From: Betaproteobacteria bacterium
GTDB taxonomy: Bacteria > Pseudomonadota > Gammaproteobacteria > Burkholderiales > Burkholderiaceae_C
Assembly: GCA_009919175.1 (NCBI GenBank)
Contig: RGCL01000015.1
Location: forward strand, 1-50,910
DNA length: 50,910 nucleotides
Direction of reading: 5' to 3'
The translations under genes and the position numbers were made by a program. Each line of letters starts with the position of its first letter. Position 1 is the first letter of the stretch. The notes under the pieces are model-generated. The model saw only the letters and a program-made list of their open reading frames with translations. It searched no databases and had not been told where the DNA came from. This document shows, piece after piece, positions 8,572-16,000 of the stretch.

Positions 8572-9843
8572 TTACCAGTCGTCGTTGTCTTTGGACTTGG
8601 AAGAGCCCGATCCTGATGGACTGCCCATGCCCGGGAGCTGAGGCAAATTCACCTGGACCTTCAAGGGTGCATTGGGCTCGTCAGGCAAAACCCGAGCCAA
8701 TACAGAACCCGATTGGAATGGAGAGGGCAACCTGCCTGAAACGATTTTGGCTGTGGCCGTGCGATCGGTCACGCTGGTGATCTCGGCGCGCCCAACTTCA
8801 CGCTCCTCTTGACCCAGGGACTCCTTGGTGTAGGGGTCCACCAGGTTTTGACCCAGGCTCACCAGGCGGTAGATGCGACCCACTTGCACCGTGTCCCCGC
8901 CCTGATTCAAGGTGACCTGATCGCCATTGGCACCCACCACGGCAATGGGGTAGATGGCCATGTTGATGACCTGCCCGATGTCGGTGCCGATGTCGTTGGC
9001 GTACTCGCTCAAGGAAGTGTTGCTGTTCAAGCGGCCGGGGTTGAGGTAGGTCTGCGCAAACTTGATCTGTCCGGTGGCAATGTCAATGACGCGCACATCG
9101 ATGGACACCGGTGCAGAGACCCGGGTCACCACGCGCCCCGTGACCCTTTGCTGCTGAATTTGCTGGGCAGAAAACTCCTTGAGTGCGGCCAGCACCATGT
9201 AATCAGCCCCCACCCGCATGCCCACCTTGACGGTTTCCTCGATGGGCGCATTGCGGGAATTGACGCGCGAGAGTTCTCTGCTACTTGTCTCGGTGTAGCG
9301 TCGGTCAATCATGGCGAACTTGCGCGTCTGGGTGAGATAAGCCTCCAGGGAAGATGACACGCTTTCGGCAAACGGGATCGCGTCGGGCTTGCCACTGGCA
9401 GGACCCACCAGGGTCAACGGCATGACGGCCAATTTCAAGCGCTTGAGCTGCTCGGATTGCTTATATGTAGGGATCACAGCCTTGATCTTGACAAACGCAC
9501 GTCCCGAGCCCGGACTGGTGCCAGATTCCAGCACCGAGTAAGACTTGACCACCCCGCGCGTGAGACGCTCGATGTTTTGCTTGAAGTCTTGCTCCAGCGT
9601 GGTGTTGCCACCCTTGGTGACCTCACTCATGGACATGGTGGTTGCGCTCGACAGCTTCATGCCCCCGACTTGACCAATCGCGTTTTCAATCGCATCGATC
9701 ATGGCGGCCGATGGATCCCCCCCATTGCCGGTCGCCACCACTTCCCGATAAACGATTTGGGCGTGAGAAGGCATGACAAGCGCCCCAGCCAGCAGCGCCG
9801 CTGACAACAGGCAGCGATTCAATTGGAGGAGGAAGGCCTTCAT
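8572..9843 (-). CDS. CsgG/FlgT-like three-domain periplasmic protein with NDDW tail
   Basis: The 423-residue product has a signal peptide without a lipobox cysteine (PSHA-Q). Residues about 30-130 resemble the FlgT N-terminal domain (DPSAAMIDAIENAIGQVGG, LTRGVVKSYSVLES). Residues 135-300 are a CsgG/TolB-N-like domain (KLAVMPLTLVG, FAESVSSSLEAYLTQTRKFAMIDR, VGADYMVLAALKEF, DIATGQI). Residues 305-400 resemble FlgT-C (YPIAVVGANGDQVTLNQGGDTVQVG, GRAEITSVTDRTATAKI). This order is that of FlgT, the flagellar H-ring protein, but no flagellar gene is nearby. Unlike CsgG it is not predicted to be acylated. The tail ends KSKDNDDW. The ATG overlaps the stop codon of the upstream gene (TGATG). A ring or pore-like scaffold is possible but unproven. 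Confidence 0.8.
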   Translation of the reverse strand: MKAFLLQLNRCLLSAALLAGALVMPSHAQIVYREVVATGNGGDPSAAMIDAIENAIGQVGGMKLSSATTMSMSEVTKGGNTTLEQDFKQNIERLTRGVVKSYSVLESGTSPGSGRAFVKIKAVIPTYKQSEQLKRLKLAVMPLTLVGPASGKPDAIPFAESVSSSLEAYLTQTRKFAMIDRRYTETSSRELSRVNSRNAPIEETVKVGMRVGADYMVLAALKEFSAQQIQQQRVTGRVVTRVSAPVSIDVRVIDIATGQIKFAQTYLNPGRLNSNTSLSEYANDIGTDIGQVINMAIYPIAVVGANGDQVTLNQGGDTVQVGRIYRLVSLGQNLVDPYTKESLGQEEREVGRAEITSVTDRTATAKIVSGRLPSPFQSGSVLARVLPDEPNAPLKVQVNLPQLPGMGSPSGSGSSKSKDNDDW

Positions 9844-10949
9844 CACTTGAGGTTCAACTGGTTGACCACCACATCGGCAGCCACCTTGGCAGCATTGGCC
9901 AAGGCAGCACGACTGGCATCGTTGAGTTTTTCTGCACGACCGCTGAAGGTTCGATTGGCAGAACCAATGCTGCGGGCAAAGCGGCCAGTCAGGTCATAGG
10001 CCGTGATGTTCATGTTGCCAGTGGCCAACCACAAACCGGTGTTGGGGTCCGAGCGGTAACCGTCCACCTCAATCGAAGCGAGGATGAATTTGCTCAATTG
10101 GCATTCTTTGATTTTCTTGAAGGTATCGGTCCGGATATTGGAAGGTAATTGCCCCGTTTCGGATTCTGCATACATCTTGGAGAAGGGATCGTTGTCTGAC
10201 ACCCCACAGTTGCTCACCAATTCTTCCCAGGGCACAGTCTTGATGTTGTTGTTGGTGAGGGTTTCACCCACGCGGTTTTGCAAGTCATCGATGTTGGCCC
10301 AGGCCACATACTTGATGCGATCGCGTTTGTTTTCTTGTGACCCGCCAGTCACAGTCTTGGAAGTTTGGGTCACAGAAACCGCGTCTGCCGAGGCCTCGGC
10401 AGAACCTGAGCGATTGCTGGCCGATGCATCGGCGCTGGCGGAAGTCCCGCTGGTGCCCACCGTGGCCTCTGCACGCTTGGTGACCTTGGTGTCAAACGAA
10501 GTTTGGGAGTCCGCCACGCGAGCCATGACCAAAAAAGCGATGTCATCGGCATCAGAGGTCTTGCCGCCGCCAGAGGATTTGGCCGTTTGGCGCAAGCGGC
10601 TTTCCACCATGGATTCGTTGATGGCCGCCTTGATGCTGATGGTGCAGGTGGAAGAAAAACCGGAAGTGCACTTCTCATCCACCACCGTCACGTCCACCAC
10701 ATAGGAGTTGATGTCGTCCAAGAAGGTTTTTTCGTTGGAAATGATGTTGTCCAGCTTGGCGCCAGACAGCGTGCCCAGATAGTTTTTCCAGGCCGCCACC
10801 TTGGCCTTGGTGAGCGCCGCTTCCTTGCCGGAGTCGGTGGCCTGGCCACGCACAAATTTTTGTTGCGCCATGGCCATGGAAGAACCCAAGGCCAGTGAGC
10901 AGATCAGGACGGAGTGAAGAAACAGATTTTTGAGTTGAGGCAGGTTCAT
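9843..10949 (-). CDS. Secreted protein of unknown function, FlgT-N-like start and Ser/Ala linker
   Basis: From the ATG at 10949 the protein has 368 residues, with AAGGG eight bases upstream overlapping the stop of the previous gene. The signal peptide ends AMA-QQ near residue 29. Residues 30-120 (FVRGQATDSGKEAALTKAK) resemble an LPP20/FlgT-N fold with two cysteines, C94 and C102, likely disulfide-bonded. Residues 160-205 are a Ser/Ala/Thr-rich low-complexity linker. Residues 208-368 form a second domain (IKYVAWANIDDL, LSKFILASIEVDGY, TGNMNITAYDLTGRF) resembling a TolB-N/CsgG-type fold. These fold assignments are inference. Its last bases overlap the start of the CsgG-like gene, suggesting that the two products work together. 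Confidence 0.75.
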   Translation of the reverse strand: MNLPQLKNLFLHSVLICSLALGSSMAMAQQKFVRGQATDSGKEAALTKAKVAAWKNYLGTLSGAKLDNIISNEKTFLDDINSYVVDVTVVDEKCTSGFSSTCTISIKAAINESMVESRLRQTAKSSGGGKTSDADDIAFLVMARVADSQTSFDTKVTKRAEATVGTSGTSASADASASNRSGSAEASADAVSVTQTSKTVTGGSQENKRDRIKYVAWANIDDLQNRVGETLTNNNIKTVPWEELVSNCGVSDNDPFSKMYAESETGQLPSNIRTDTFKKIKECQLSKFILASIEVDGYRSDPNTGLWLATGNMNITAYDLTGRFARSIGSANRTFSGRAEKLNDASRAALANAAKVAADVVVNQLNLK

Positions 10950-10954
10950 GATGA

Positions 10955-12202
10955 TTACCCTTGAGTTTTGGCACACAGTTCGGCAAGTCGGGGCAAGGCA
11001 GGTGCAACGACACTGAGCTTGACTTCGACTGAAGCCAAGGTGTTTTCGTTGCGCGTGATCAGGCCCTTGAGCAAGTTGGTGAGTGTCCTGGTGATGAGCC
11101 GGTCATAGAAAACCATGTCCCGCTCAGGTGTGTCGTCTTCTGTGGACTGCAACGGGATCCTATCCTCACTGGTTGACATGGCCAGGACATTGAGCAACTT
11201 GTTTTCAGGCAGATTGGAGAACATGTCAAACACCAGCAGGCGAATGACGGCGGTGCGCTTGACGATGGTGACCCCGCGCTGAGAGCTGTGCACCACCTGC
11301 TTGTCGAGGTCCCGCAGCACAATTTCAAAGCGCAAATCCGAATCGGGGATGTCGATCAACTGCTGGGCAGCAAGGTCGTCCGAGAATTTGACGGCATATC
11401 GCTTGGCCAGCGCATCGTTTTCCTGGAAGGGCAACAGCGGGATGTCCAGGTTGTCGCAAATGGATGAGCTGGTGGAAAAGCCCAGCAACTCCGCATTCAA
11501 GACCTTATCGATCTTGAATTCCACCAATTTGGCTTTGGCGTCCTTATGGATGCTCGATCCGGTGACACGCGCAAAGAAGTTGCTGCTGAAGCCCTTGTCC
11601 CATTTGTTGAAGCGTCCCAGGAAATGCGAGAAGGCCTGGCCATAGCTCACAAAAGCCTGATCCATCACACCCAGGGCCTTGCCGCGCAAGTCCTTGAGGT
11701 CGCCACCCGGTCGTTCCATGCGCAGCATGAAGGGGAAGGAGGACAACACCCGCCAGCCTGTGCTTTTGGAGTAGGTCAGGATCATGCCCACGCCCGACAT
11801 GTAGACCAACAGGGTGTTGGCGTTTTGACCGTCCTTCTCCAGGCGGGCACCCACATAGGTCTCATAGTCATGTGCAAAACCCAGCAACAAGTCCTCTCCA
11901 AACTCCACCGAGTTCTTGAATTGAACCTGAGCAGCATTTTGTGCGCTGAGTTGGCGCTTGAGGGGATCACGCATGAACGCAAAGGCGTCGCTGCTGGTCA
12001 GGTCGAGGTTGTATTTTTTCTTGACGAAGTCGCGCGTCAGATCAAAGCGAGCCTGCCCTGCCCCGCCATTGAGTCCAAACCCCGTCCACACTGGAGGCGA
12101 CTTGGGTCTGACCTTTTGTGCAGCAGGCTGTGCAAAAGCCCGCCAAGGCATAGCCAGCAGAGCCATCAATGCAGATGCCACAGTGCGGCGGCCTGGGTTC
12201 AT
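10955..12202 (-). CDS. Exported protein of unknown function, possible Tat signal
   Basis: I do not recognise this 415-residue protein. The start at 12202 gives MNPGRRTVASALMALLAMPWRAFAQ, an export signal with a twin arginine; the match to the Tat consensus is partial. The mature part is mixed alpha/beta with no repeats (FDLTRDFVKKKYNLDL, LLGFAHDYETYVGARLEKDGQ, LLVYMSGVGMILTYSKSTGWRVLSSFPF). The gene ends at 10955, six bases before the next start codon. A TTG at 12223 could add seven residues but would put polar residues in front of the signal. It is the second gene of the operon. Confidence 0.72.
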   Translation of the reverse strand: MNPGRRTVASALMALLAMPWRAFAQPAAQKVRPKSPPVWTGFGLNGGAGQARFDLTRDFVKKKYNLDLTSSDAFAFMRDPLKRQLSAQNAAQVQFKNSVEFGEDLLLGFAHDYETYVGARLEKDGQNANTLLVYMSGVGMILTYSKSTGWRVLSSFPFMLRMERPGGDLKDLRGKALGVMDQAFVSYGQAFSHFLGRFNKWDKGFSSNFFARVTGSSIHKDAKAKLVEFKIDKVLNAELLGFSTSSSICDNLDIPLLPFQENDALAKRYAVKFSDDLAAQQLIDIPDSDLRFEIVLRDLDKQVVHSSQRGVTIVKRTAVIRLLVFDMFSNLPENKLLNVLAMSTSEDRIPLQSTEDDTPERDMVFYDRLITRTLTNLLKGLITRNENTLASVEVKLSVVAPALPRLAELCAKTQG

Positions 12203-12225
12203 GTGAGATGCCGTCACGATCAACC

Positions 12226-13644
12226 TCAGTCAGTGTATTTCTTGCTCAGATCAGCCACCGCTGTTTCAGCTTTCTTGGCTTCAACTTTGGGGATATCTTT
12301 GGCCCTCATGGCTTGCTCCCACTTGGTAGAGATCACGCAACTCTGAATCAAAGCGTTCATGGATTGGGTCAACGCAGGTTTGGCCGCCAGCATTTTCCCG
12401 ATGTCCCCGCTCATGGCGGTTGCAACCATGGATTGGGCAATTTCAGAATAGGACTGGGAGATGATGCCCTGGGCCACAAGGCGCTTTTCCTGAGCCTGGA
12501 TCAGCATTTTTTTCTGCTCTTCGTCCACGGTGCCGACCTTGGCAAACATCTTGATCTGCATGGCCTGAACTTCAGGGCTCACGTCCTCGAACACCGGCTT
12601 TTCACCTGGGGCGCTCTCGCGCAAGGACTTGAGGCTTTCAATTTGGCCGGCAAGCTGGTTGCCGCCTTGGGTCTTGCGAATGATGTTGTTGCCAATCTCG
12701 ATCGACTCTTGGTTGATTTTGTTGGCCTCAGCGTACATCTTGCCCACTCGGGTGTTGGGCAACTGGCGTGCGTAGGCTTGCTGAGCTTGCTCGATTTGCA
12801 TCCCGGATTGTGCTGGCCCTTGCCACTGCTGGCGATAAGGCATGTTGGGTTCGTTGAAGTACAAATCCCTGGCCGTCGCAAGATGAATTTCCTCGTAGTT
12901 TCTGTCGTCAAACTCTTTTGGAGCTCCGCCATCGGTTTGACGGTATCTGGATTTCAAGTTACCCGCTGTGACAAGGTCGCCCGTGGCCTGGTTGAGGTTT
13001 TTAGGGCCAAATTCCCCATAGGCATTCAAGCGCGCACGGAACACCAAAGCAGTGAAGTGCTCGGTTGAAATTGCCTTTTGATAGAGCTCGCGCCAACGGT
13101 CTTTGCTTACCGACAATTCTGGTGCCTGCAGGTGCAGAAAAACCAAGGCCATGAGGGCATCCGAGCGTTCTTGCTGGTCATTGGCACGTGAAAGCTGGAT
13201 CAGTGCAGCCAGGGTGTCTGGCTCAGGGAAGGCCAGGAAGTTGTCGTAAATGGCCCTGACTTTGGCGGTCTCAAACGAAGCCTGAAAAAACTTGGCATTG
13301 GGGAAGGTCTTGCTGATGTTGGCTCGCCGGAATGCTTTTTGAAACTCATCCTGAAGCGACTCCAGATCTGCAACTTTGAATTCGCTGCCAATCACCCCCT
13401 TGTCAATCTTCATCCGCGCCAGCACACCGGCCTGTTCATTGCACCATTGATCGCTGGGCTTGAGGCCACCGCCTTTGCCGCCACCCGATCCACCCATGCT
13501 GGGCATTTGACCGCCGCCTCCCTGATTGGGCACTTGCATCTTCTGAAGTTGCTGGAGAAGGTTGCCAAATTGGGCTTGAGCGGCAAACGGGGCTGCACTC
13601 AACAACGTGACCAACAGGAGTGGCAAAGGCTTGATGTGTTTCAT
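12226..13644 (-). CDS. Exported helical protein of unknown function, first gene of secreted operon
   Basis: The 472-residue protein has a signal peptide (MKHIKPLPLLLVTLLSAAPFAAQA), a Gln/Met/Gly-rich segment at about 25-65 (QGGGGQMPSMGGSGGGKGGG), and a long, mostly helical body with two cysteines, in DQWCNEQ and IQSCVIS. The C-terminal part is rich in Lys and Ala helices and ends SKKYTD. No known domain is recognised. It leads a chain of nine tightly spaced minus-strand genes and is preceded by an AT-rich region that should contain their promoter. Confidence 0.75.
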   Translation of the reverse strand: MKHIKPLPLLLVTLLSAAPFAAQAQFGNLLQQLQKMQVPNQGGGGQMPSMGGSGGGKGGGLKPSDQWCNEQAGVLARMKIDKGVIGSEFKVADLESLQDEFQKAFRRANISKTFPNAKFFQASFETAKVRAIYDNFLAFPEPDTLAALIQLSRANDQQERSDALMALVFLHLQAPELSVSKDRWRELYQKAISTEHFTALVFRARLNAYGEFGPKNLNQATGDLVTAGNLKSRYRQTDGGAPKEFDDRNYEEIHLATARDLYFNEPNMPYRQQWQGPAQSGMQIEQAQQAYARQLPNTRVGKMYAEANKINQESIEIGNNIIRKTQGGNQLAGQIESLKSLRESAPGEKPVFEDVSPEVQAMQIKMFAKVGTVDEEQKKMLIQAQEKRLVAQGIISQSYSEIAQSMVATAMSGDIGKMLAAKPALTQSMNALIQSCVISTKWEQAMRAKDIPKVEAKKAETAVADLSKKYTD

Positions 13645-14007
13645 GACTGCTTTTCAATGAATGGACGACAGTTATCATATTAAAGATATTTGTAGATCAT
13701 TTGATTTTTCTAAATAATTCGCCTTGATTTTTGCGCCCATGCTTGAAAGCATGAGCCACCGCGTTTCTACCAAGGCCAGAGGCATGAGCACCCTGCATAG
13801 CCCCTGGGTTGTCCTTTAGTACTCAATCCAATCGTGACGCGCGGCGCTGTGCCAGCGCAAGGCAGGCCCCTCACCCACTGCGCCATGTCGCCTCATGACC
13901 AGCGCTCACGCCCACCTAGGAGAAACACGGGGTGAGCCCTCTGACGTATTGACTTTGATGGAGCTTGCACCGAGGCTCAGCGCCTGATCGAATCCAAGGA
14001 CCCTCAC
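13645..14007. promoter_or_regulatory. Divergent intergenic region, promoter of the nine-gene operon
   Basis: These 363 bp hold no convincing gene. The part next to the operon (13672-13725) is strikingly AT-rich and contains TATGAT on the minus strand (13679-13674) as a possible -10 box, without a good -35 box. A perfect inverted repeat (13738-13753) and a GCGCTG/CAGCGC hairpin (13844-13858) lie further away. The right end carries AAGGA (13996-14000) for the Bug receptor gene. Promoter placement is tentative. Confidence 0.4.
13738..13753. repeat. Perfect inverted repeat upstream of the secreted operon
   Basis: CATGCTT-GA-AAGCATG has perfect 7-bp arms around two bases. It lies about 94 bp upstream of the first start codon of the nine-gene operon, where an operator could sit. 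No cognate regulator is identified in the window. Confidence 0.45.
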
Positions 14008-14997
14008 ATGGCCACACCCACCCCACTGATTTCCATCACCAAGTCCTGGGCCTTGCTCATGGGTTCTGTCTTGGCACTGACCCTGAGCGCACCGAGCTGG
14101 GCTCAGACCTGGCCAACCAAGCCCATTCGATTGGTGGTCACTTTCCCCTCTGGCGGAGCGCCAGACATCCTCGCGCGCCTGTTCAGCGAAAAAGCGCAGC
14201 TGGGGCAACCCATCGTGGTGGACAACAAGGCCGGGGCTGGCGGCAACATCGGCGCCGATTTCGTGGCCAAGTCCGCAGGGGACGGCTACACCCTGGTGCT
14301 GGGCACGGTGGGCACGCATGCCATCAATGGCGCCTTGTACGACAAGATGCCCTACGACATGGTCAAGCACTTTGCGCCCGTCTCGCTCATTGCATCAGCG
14401 CCCAATTTGCTGGTGGTCAACAACACTTTGCCCGTCAAAACGGTCCCCGAGTTCATCGCCTACCTCAAGGCCAATCCCAACAAACTCTCATTTGGTTCAC
14501 CCGGGGTTGGCACCTCGGTCCATGTGTCGGGCGAGTTGTTCAAGTCCATGACGGGTACCAGCATGACGCATGTGCCCTACAAGGGGCGACAGTTCGCCAT
14601 CCCTGACCTCATTGGCGGCAGCATTCAGCTGATGTTTGACAACATGCCCTCGGCCTTGCCCATGGCCAAAGAAGGTCGCATCCGCGCCATTGCCGTGACC
14701 ACGGCCAAACGGTCTTCGGCAGCGCCCGACATCCCCACCATTGCAGAAACCATCCCAGGCTTTGAAGCCACCACCTGGTTTGCCCTGTTTGCGCCCGCAG
14801 GCACACCCAAGCCGGTGATTGATCGGCTCCATGCGGAAGTGATCAGAGTCTTTCGCCTGCCTGAAGTTGGCGACAAGCTCAAGACCTTGGGCTTGGAAGC
14901 CCTGCTCTCCAGTCCGGAGGAATTGGCCAGTTACCAGGCCTCGGAAATCGTGAAATGGACCAAGGTGGTCAAAGAGTCTGGTGCGCGTGCCGAGTGA
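14008..14997 (+). CDS. Bug/TctC-family periplasmic solute receptor
   Basis: The 329-residue product has a signal peptide ending PSWAQ and the full tripartite-tricarboxylate receptor fold. Typical blocks are WPTKPIRLVVTFPSGGAPDILAR, NKAGAGGNIGADFVAKS, DGYTLVLGTVGTHAIN, THVPYKG, LMFDNMPSALP and GIRAIAV-like KEGRIRAIAVTT. Such receptors bind carboxylates or other small organic acids in the periplasm. The ATG at 14008 has AAGGA seven bases upstream. The loop after ARLFSEK is a few residues shorter than usual, but the frame is intact. No TctA/TctB permease is adjacent, which is common for the expanded Bug family of Burkholderiales. Ligand unknown. Confidence 0.9.
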   Translation: MATPTPLISITKSWALLMGSVLALTLSAPSWAQTWPTKPIRLVVTFPSGGAPDILARLFSEKAQLGQPIVVDNKAGAGGNIGADFVAKSAGDGYTLVLGTVGTHAINGALYDKMPYDMVKHFAPVSLIASAPNLLVVNNTLPVKTVPEFIAYLKANPNKLSFGSPGVGTSVHVSGELFKSMTGTSMTHVPYKGRQFAIPDLIGGSIQLMFDNMPSALPMAKEGRIRAIAVTTAKRSSAAPDIPTIAETIPGFEATTWFALFAPAGTPKPVIDRLHAEVIRVFRLPEVGDKLKTLGLEALLSSPEELASYQASEIVKWTKVVKESGARAE

Positions 14998-15046
14998 GGT
15001 CACACGGCCACTTGAGAGCCAAGGGGGCAAACCTTGTGACCAGTCT

Positions 15047-15991
15047 CTAGCCTTGCTGCGCTAGCAATGCTTGGGTCTGAGCCCAGGTGGGCATGCCCCC
15101 AATCGCACCGCGACCGGTGACCGACAACGCCGCAGCTGCATTGGCATGTCTGGCCGACGCCACCCAACCCATGCCTTTGGCGAGAGCCGCCGCCAAGGCA
15201 CCTGTGAAAGTGTCGCCAGCGCCCACGGTGTCCTCAATGTGCGCCACAGCAAGACCAGGGATGTGTGTGCATTGCAGCTGCGGGCCTTCGCGATGCCACA
15301 AGCCACAGCCCTTTGCCCCCAACGTCACCACCAGGGCTTTCAAAGCGGGCAAACTTTGCATGATGCGAGCGGCGACCTCATGGAGATCGTCGGCATCAGA
15401 AGCCCCCATCATCGCCCGCAACTCATGCTCATTGGGTGTGAGCACATCGCAGCAGGCCAACAACTCGGCACTCAAAGCCTGAGCCGGGGCGGGGTTGAGC
15501 AAGGTGATGACACCCTGGGGTGATGCCTTGGCCAATTCAAAGGCCTGCAGGCGTGCCGACTCGGGCACTTCATTGCTGGCCATGACCACGCTGGCACTTT
15601 GCAGGAGATCGCGTCTGTCCACCAGATGTCGAGCGTGCAGACCGGCGCCCGCCCCTGGCGCCACGGCAATGCTGTTGTCGCCATCGTCATAAATGAGGAT
15701 CTGAGCCACGCCACTGCGCTCTCCCGGCGCAACCACCACCGCCGTGGTGTCAATGCCCTCGCTTGCCCACAAGGAGAGTCCATTTCGCCCAAAGTCATCG
15801 TCACCAATCCGCGCCACGATGGCGGTGCTCACACCTTGGCGTGCACAGGCGATGGTCGCATTCGAACCCTTGCCACCCGGCCCCTGTTCAAACCCGCTCC
15901 CCAGCAGGGTTTCACCTTTGCGCAAAGGCCTGGGAATGCGAATCGTGAGGTCGGTGTTCCAACTGGCTACACACACCACCTGGCTGGGCAT
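15047..15991 (-). CDS. PfkB-family sugar kinase, ribokinase-like
   Basis: The 314-residue protein has the PfkB signatures: GPGGKGSNATIACARQG near residue 38, the N-terminal sugar-binding segment, and the C-terminal DTVGAGDTFTGALAAAL with the catalytic aspartate in GAGD. TPNEHEL and VVTLGAKGCGLW are typical of ribokinase. It would phosphorylate a sugar or sugar acid with ATP in the cytosol. It is the last gene of the fucU-GntR-aldolase-dctPQM operon, nine bases after the permease gene, so its substrate is probably the transported compound or a breakdown product. The exact substrate (ribose, 2-keto-3-deoxy acid or other) cannot be read from the sequence. Confidence 0.88.
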   Translation of the reverse strand: MPSQVVCVASWNTDLTIRIPRPLRKGETLLGSGFEQGPGGKGSNATIACARQGVSTAIVARIGDDDFGRNGLSLWASEGIDTTAVVVAPGERSGVAQILIYDDGDNSIAVAPGAGAGLHARHLVDRRDLLQSASVVMASNEVPESARLQAFELAKASPQGVITLLNPAPAQALSAELLACCDVLTPNEHELRAMMGASDADDLHEVAARIMQSLPALKALVVTLGAKGCGLWHREGPQLQCTHIPGLAVAHIEDTVGAGDTFTGALAAALAKGMGWVASARHANAAAALSVTGRGAIGGMPTWAQTQALLAQQG

Positions 15992-16000
15992 GGCAACGCC

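Noticed and set aside
8572-9843. Calling the CsgG/FlgT-like gene part of a flagellar or curli locus
   Set aside because: No flagellar, csgA/B/E/F or nucleator genes are present, and the lipobox cysteine of CsgG is missing.
14008-14997. Frameshift or deletion in the Bug receptor because of a short loop after residue 55
   Set aside because: The frame is continuous and all downstream family blocks are in register; a few missing loop residues are normal variation.
14998-15041. Inverted pair GGTCACA/TGTGACC between the Bug receptor and the kinase gene as a terminator
   Set aside because: The loop is about 30 bases and there is no T-tract; a 7-bp pair is easily due to chance.
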